Shown here piece after piece: positions 5,344-7,069 of a DNA stretch of 7,069 nucleotides (its first letter is position 1; each line of letters starts with the position of its first letter). This DNA is from Oscillospiraceae bacterium (GTDB lineage: Bacteria > Bacillota > Clostridia > Oscillospirales > Oscillospiraceae). The notes beneath the pieces are model-generated. The model saw only the letters and a program-made list of their open reading frames with translations. It did not search any database and was not told where the DNA came from. The translations under genes and the position numbers were made by a program. Where the stretch lies: NCBI GenBank assembly GCA_028705905.1, contig JAQWCP010000076.1, forward strand, positions 1 through 7,069, written 5' to 3'.

Positions 5344-6404
5344 AGAGAATCACTCCAATCCTTGGTGAACGTATGGATCAATTCCGGCACGGTACCCATT
5401 TTCTGCACCAGCTCGATTCTTCCGCTGCAAAAAAACAGCCCATCCTGGTAGTTTCCCTGAACGGCGGCGATCAAAGCCCGGGTAATGCAAAAGGTGGTGG
5501 TTGCGGGGTTGCACGTTTTGATGCAGCCGTAGCAGCGCTGAATGGGCAAGGAAGTTCCGTTGAGCAGCCGTTCGACCAGTGGCGTATACAGGGCCCGGCC
5601 GGGCATGCCCACAGGGCTGTGGATGATCCGCAGATCCTGTGGGCCAGCCTGAATGAGGGTATCCTTGTAGGCCTGGCTGGCATCGCATTCTTCCGTTGCG
5701 ATAAATTGTGTGGCCACCTGTACCCCCGCTGCGCCAAGCTTCATATAATGGGCCATTTCCTGGCCGTTTGCAACGCCGCCCGCCACAAAAACCGGGATGG
5801 CGCGCCCAAAGGTCTGCTCATAGGGCCGCAGGGCGGCCAAGACCTCCTGCAAAAGGACATCCAGCGAGGGCTGGGTTTCTCCTGTCAGGGTTTCATAAGA
5901 AAATCCCAAATGCCCCCCGGCCAAGGGGCCTTCTAACACAACGAAATCCGGCACTTTTTGATAGTGCCTGGCCCATGTTTTACAAATCAGTCCGGCGGCT
6001 CGGCCACCGGACACAACGGGAGCCAGCGCCACGTTGGCACCGGCTGCCAGCTCCGGCAGATCCAGGGGCAGACCCGCGCCGCTGACGATCACATCTGCCC
6101 CGGCGGCAACAGCGGCTTTTACAGCGTCGGCATATTGCCTTGTGGCCACCATGGCGTTGACCGCCACAAGGCCGTGGCCGTTGGCGATCTCCTTTGCCCG
6201 GCGAATTTCTTTTGTCAGGGCGCGGAGGTTTGCCTGTTCCGGGTGCTGGCAAAAATCCGGCTCCCGGAACCCAATGTCGGCGGTGCTGATGGTGCCCATA
6301 GCGTCACAGGCGGCCACGGCTCCAGCCAGGCCTCCCATGGAAACACCCACGCCCATGCCTCCTTGAATCAGAGGGATGGGAAGCGTTTTATCAAGAATTT
6401 GCAT
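5340..6404 (-). CDS. FabX/UfaA-like FMN enzyme of the NMO/FabK superfamily: candidate acyl-ACP dehydrogenase/isomerase for unsaturated fatty acid synthesis
   Basis: The 354-residue TIM-barrel flavoprotein carries the FMN-loop motif QGGMGVG at 14-20, VSGAGLP at 107-113, EGPLAGGHLGF with the likely catalytic His165, FVAGGVANGQE at 206-216, and GVQVATQFIATEECDA at 227-242. A four-cysteine motif (Cys291, 294, 298, 306) follows near the C terminus. FabK lacks this cysteine region, but from memory H. pylori FabX has an equivalent one and the same motif order, and FabX is reported to bind FMN and a [4Fe-4S] cluster. FabX oxidises decanoyl-ACP and isomerises the product to cis-3-decenoyl-ACP; UfaA of Neisseria is a related protein linked to anaerobic unsaturated fatty acid synthesis. 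The gene follows fabK with no spacer (TAAATG) and overlaps fabD by ATGA; AGGAAA lies 11 nt upstream of its ATG. Automatic annotation would probably say nitronate monooxygenase or a second FabK. The superfamily is certain, the FabX-type role is inferred, and the electron acceptor is unknown. Confidence 0.8.
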   Translation of the reverse strand: MQILDKTLPIPLIQGGMGVGVSMGGLAGAVAACDAMGTISTADIGFREPDFCQHPEQANLRALTKEIRRAKEIANGHGLVAVNAMVATRQYADAVKAAVAAGADVIVSGAGLPLDLPELAAGANVALAPVVSGGRAAGLICKTWARHYQKVPDFVVLEGPLAGGHLGFSYETLTGETQPSLDVLLQEVLAALRPYEQTFGRAIPVFVAGGVANGQEMAHYMKLGAAGVQVATQFIATEECDASQAYKDTLIQAGPQDLRIIHSPVGMPGRALYTPLVERLLNGTSLPIQRCYGCIKTCNPATTTFCITRALIAAVQGNYQDGLFFCSGRIELVQKMGTVPELIHTFTKDWSDSL

Positions 6405-7069
6405 TTAATATACCATTTCCTGAAGTCGTTGACGGCAGTCTTTGTCCAGCTCCTCCAAAATGGTGCGCAAGGGGCGAACTGCATGGAGCATACCGGCCAC
6501 CTGGCCCACCATCAGGGATCCCATTTTGGTATCACCCTCAAATACCGCCCGGCGCAAAGAGCCAAGGGTATACTTCTCCAGCTCCATCTTATCTGCCCCT
6601 GCTTTTTCCAGACGGACATAGGCCCGGGACATTTGATTTTTCAGCACACGGACAGGAGCGCCGCCGATGCGGCCGGTGACGATGGTATCGCTGTCCCCGG
6701 CGTCCAAAACGGCCTGCTTATAGTTGGGGTGAATGGGGCATTCCTCGCTGACCAGCAGGCAGGTGCCGATTTGCGCGCCACAGGAACCCAAGGCAAAGGC
6801 GGCTGCCAGCTGTCGTCCGCTGGCGATGCCGCCGGCGGCAATGACCGGCAAGTCGGTCATATCGCAAATCTGTGGAACCAGCGCCATAGTGGTCATTTCT
6901 CCCACATGGCCGCCGCTTTCCGTTCCCTCTGCGATAAAGCCATCGACCCCCATGGGGGCGAGCTTCCGAACCAGCGCCCCGGCGGCCACCACGGGAAAGA
7001 TCTTGATCCCGGCCTCTTTCCAGGCGGGGATAAAGTTGCTGGGGACGCCGGCACCGGTGGTCACGATTT
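6405..7069 (-). CDS. fabK: Enoyl-ACP reductase FabK (FMN), N-terminal part outside the window
   Basis: FabK reduces trans-2-enoyl-ACP to acyl-ACP using NAD(P)H through FMN, the last step of each elongation round. About 220 C-terminal residues are visible. The frame is open to the window edge, and alignment by eye with Streptococcus pneumoniae FabK suggests about 91 residues are missing. The GTG at 7064 is therefore internal (an IVTTGAG motif). Recognisable blocks are AEGTESGGHVGEMTTM, whose His aligns with the catalytic His144 of the pneumococcal enzyme, VIAAGGIASG, a QIGTCLLVSEE block, HPNYKQ, the VRVLKNQMSR block, and GSLMVGQVAG near the end. No C-terminal cysteine motif is present, which separates it from the next gene. 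The TAA stop is immediately followed by that gene's ATG. Confidence 0.95.
   Translation of the reverse strand, partial: IVTTGAGVPSNFIPAWKEAGIKIFPVVAAGALVRKLAPMGVDGFIAEGTESGGHVGEMTTMALVPQICDMTDLPVIAAGGIASGRQLAAAFALGSCGAQIGTCLLVSEECPIHPNYKQAVLDAGDSDTIVTGRIGGAPVRVLKNQMSRAYVRLEKAGADKMELEKYTLGSLRRAVFEGDTKMGSLMVGQVAGMLHAVRPLRTILEELDKDCRQRLQEMVY

Noticed and set aside
5340..6404. Plain nitronate monooxygenase in nitroalkane catabolism
   Set aside because: Position inside a tightly coupled fab operon and the C-terminal four-Cys motif favour a lipid role. It is not strictly excluded without a phylogeny.
5340..7069. The two FabK-superfamily genes as fragments of one frameshifted gene
   Set aside because: The second gene has a complete N-terminal FMN motif through its C terminus, the first has its own full C-terminal half and stop, and they differ strongly in sequence.
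1..7069. tRNA, rRNA, CRISPR arrays, insertion sequences, phage or defence genes
   Set aside because: No repeats with regular spacing, transposase motifs or RNA-gene signatures were seen. Nearly all sequence is accounted for by housekeeping genes.

Overview
The window looks like a chromosomal segment from a fairly GC-rich anaerobic member of the Clostridia, perhaps an Oscillospiraceae/Ruminococcaceae-type gut bacterium. This is inferred from the FabK-type enoyl-ACP reductase, the clostridial-style FabD and the FabT-like MarR regulator. It is not proven by any taxonomic marker. No tRNA, rRNA, CRISPR array, insertion sequence or phage gene is visible.

Layout. The left 1.3 kb, on the + strand, is the 3' part of an O-antigen ligase/polymerase family (Wzy_C-type) membrane protein. 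It ends in an unusual ~155-residue Ala/Glu/Pro/Gly-rich tail. It converges on a minus-strand cluster, and a strong bidirectional intrinsic terminator (1397-1449) lies between the two. Everything from 7069 back to 1463 is one compact minus-strand fatty acid synthesis operon. In transcription order it holds fabK (5' end cut off by the window), an FMN- and Cys-motif-containing FabK/NMO-superfamily protein resembling FabX/UfaA, fabD, fabG, fabF, fabZ, and a MarR-family regulator with its own predicted promoter. Gene junctions are TAAATG, ATGA, ATGA, 13 nt, 3 nt and 50 nt, so the first six genes are almost certainly co-transcribed and largely translationally coupled.

How the genes work together. 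FabD loads malonyl onto ACP, FabF condenses, FabG reduces the ketone, FabZ dehydrates, and FabK reduces the enoyl-ACP to close the elongation cycle. The gene between fabK and fabD is the most interesting item. It is not a second plain FabK. Its motif order and four-cysteine C-terminal motif match, from memory, Helicobacter pylori FabX, a dehydrogenase/isomerase that makes the cis double bond of unsaturated fatty acids. They also fit the UfaA idea proposed for anaerobes lacking FabA. No fabA or fabM is visible here, so this gene is a good candidate for the branch point to unsaturated lipids. The terminal MarR protein is a candidate FabT-like regulator of the pathway. acpP, fabH and acc genes are not in the window and may lie beyond the right edge or elsewhere.
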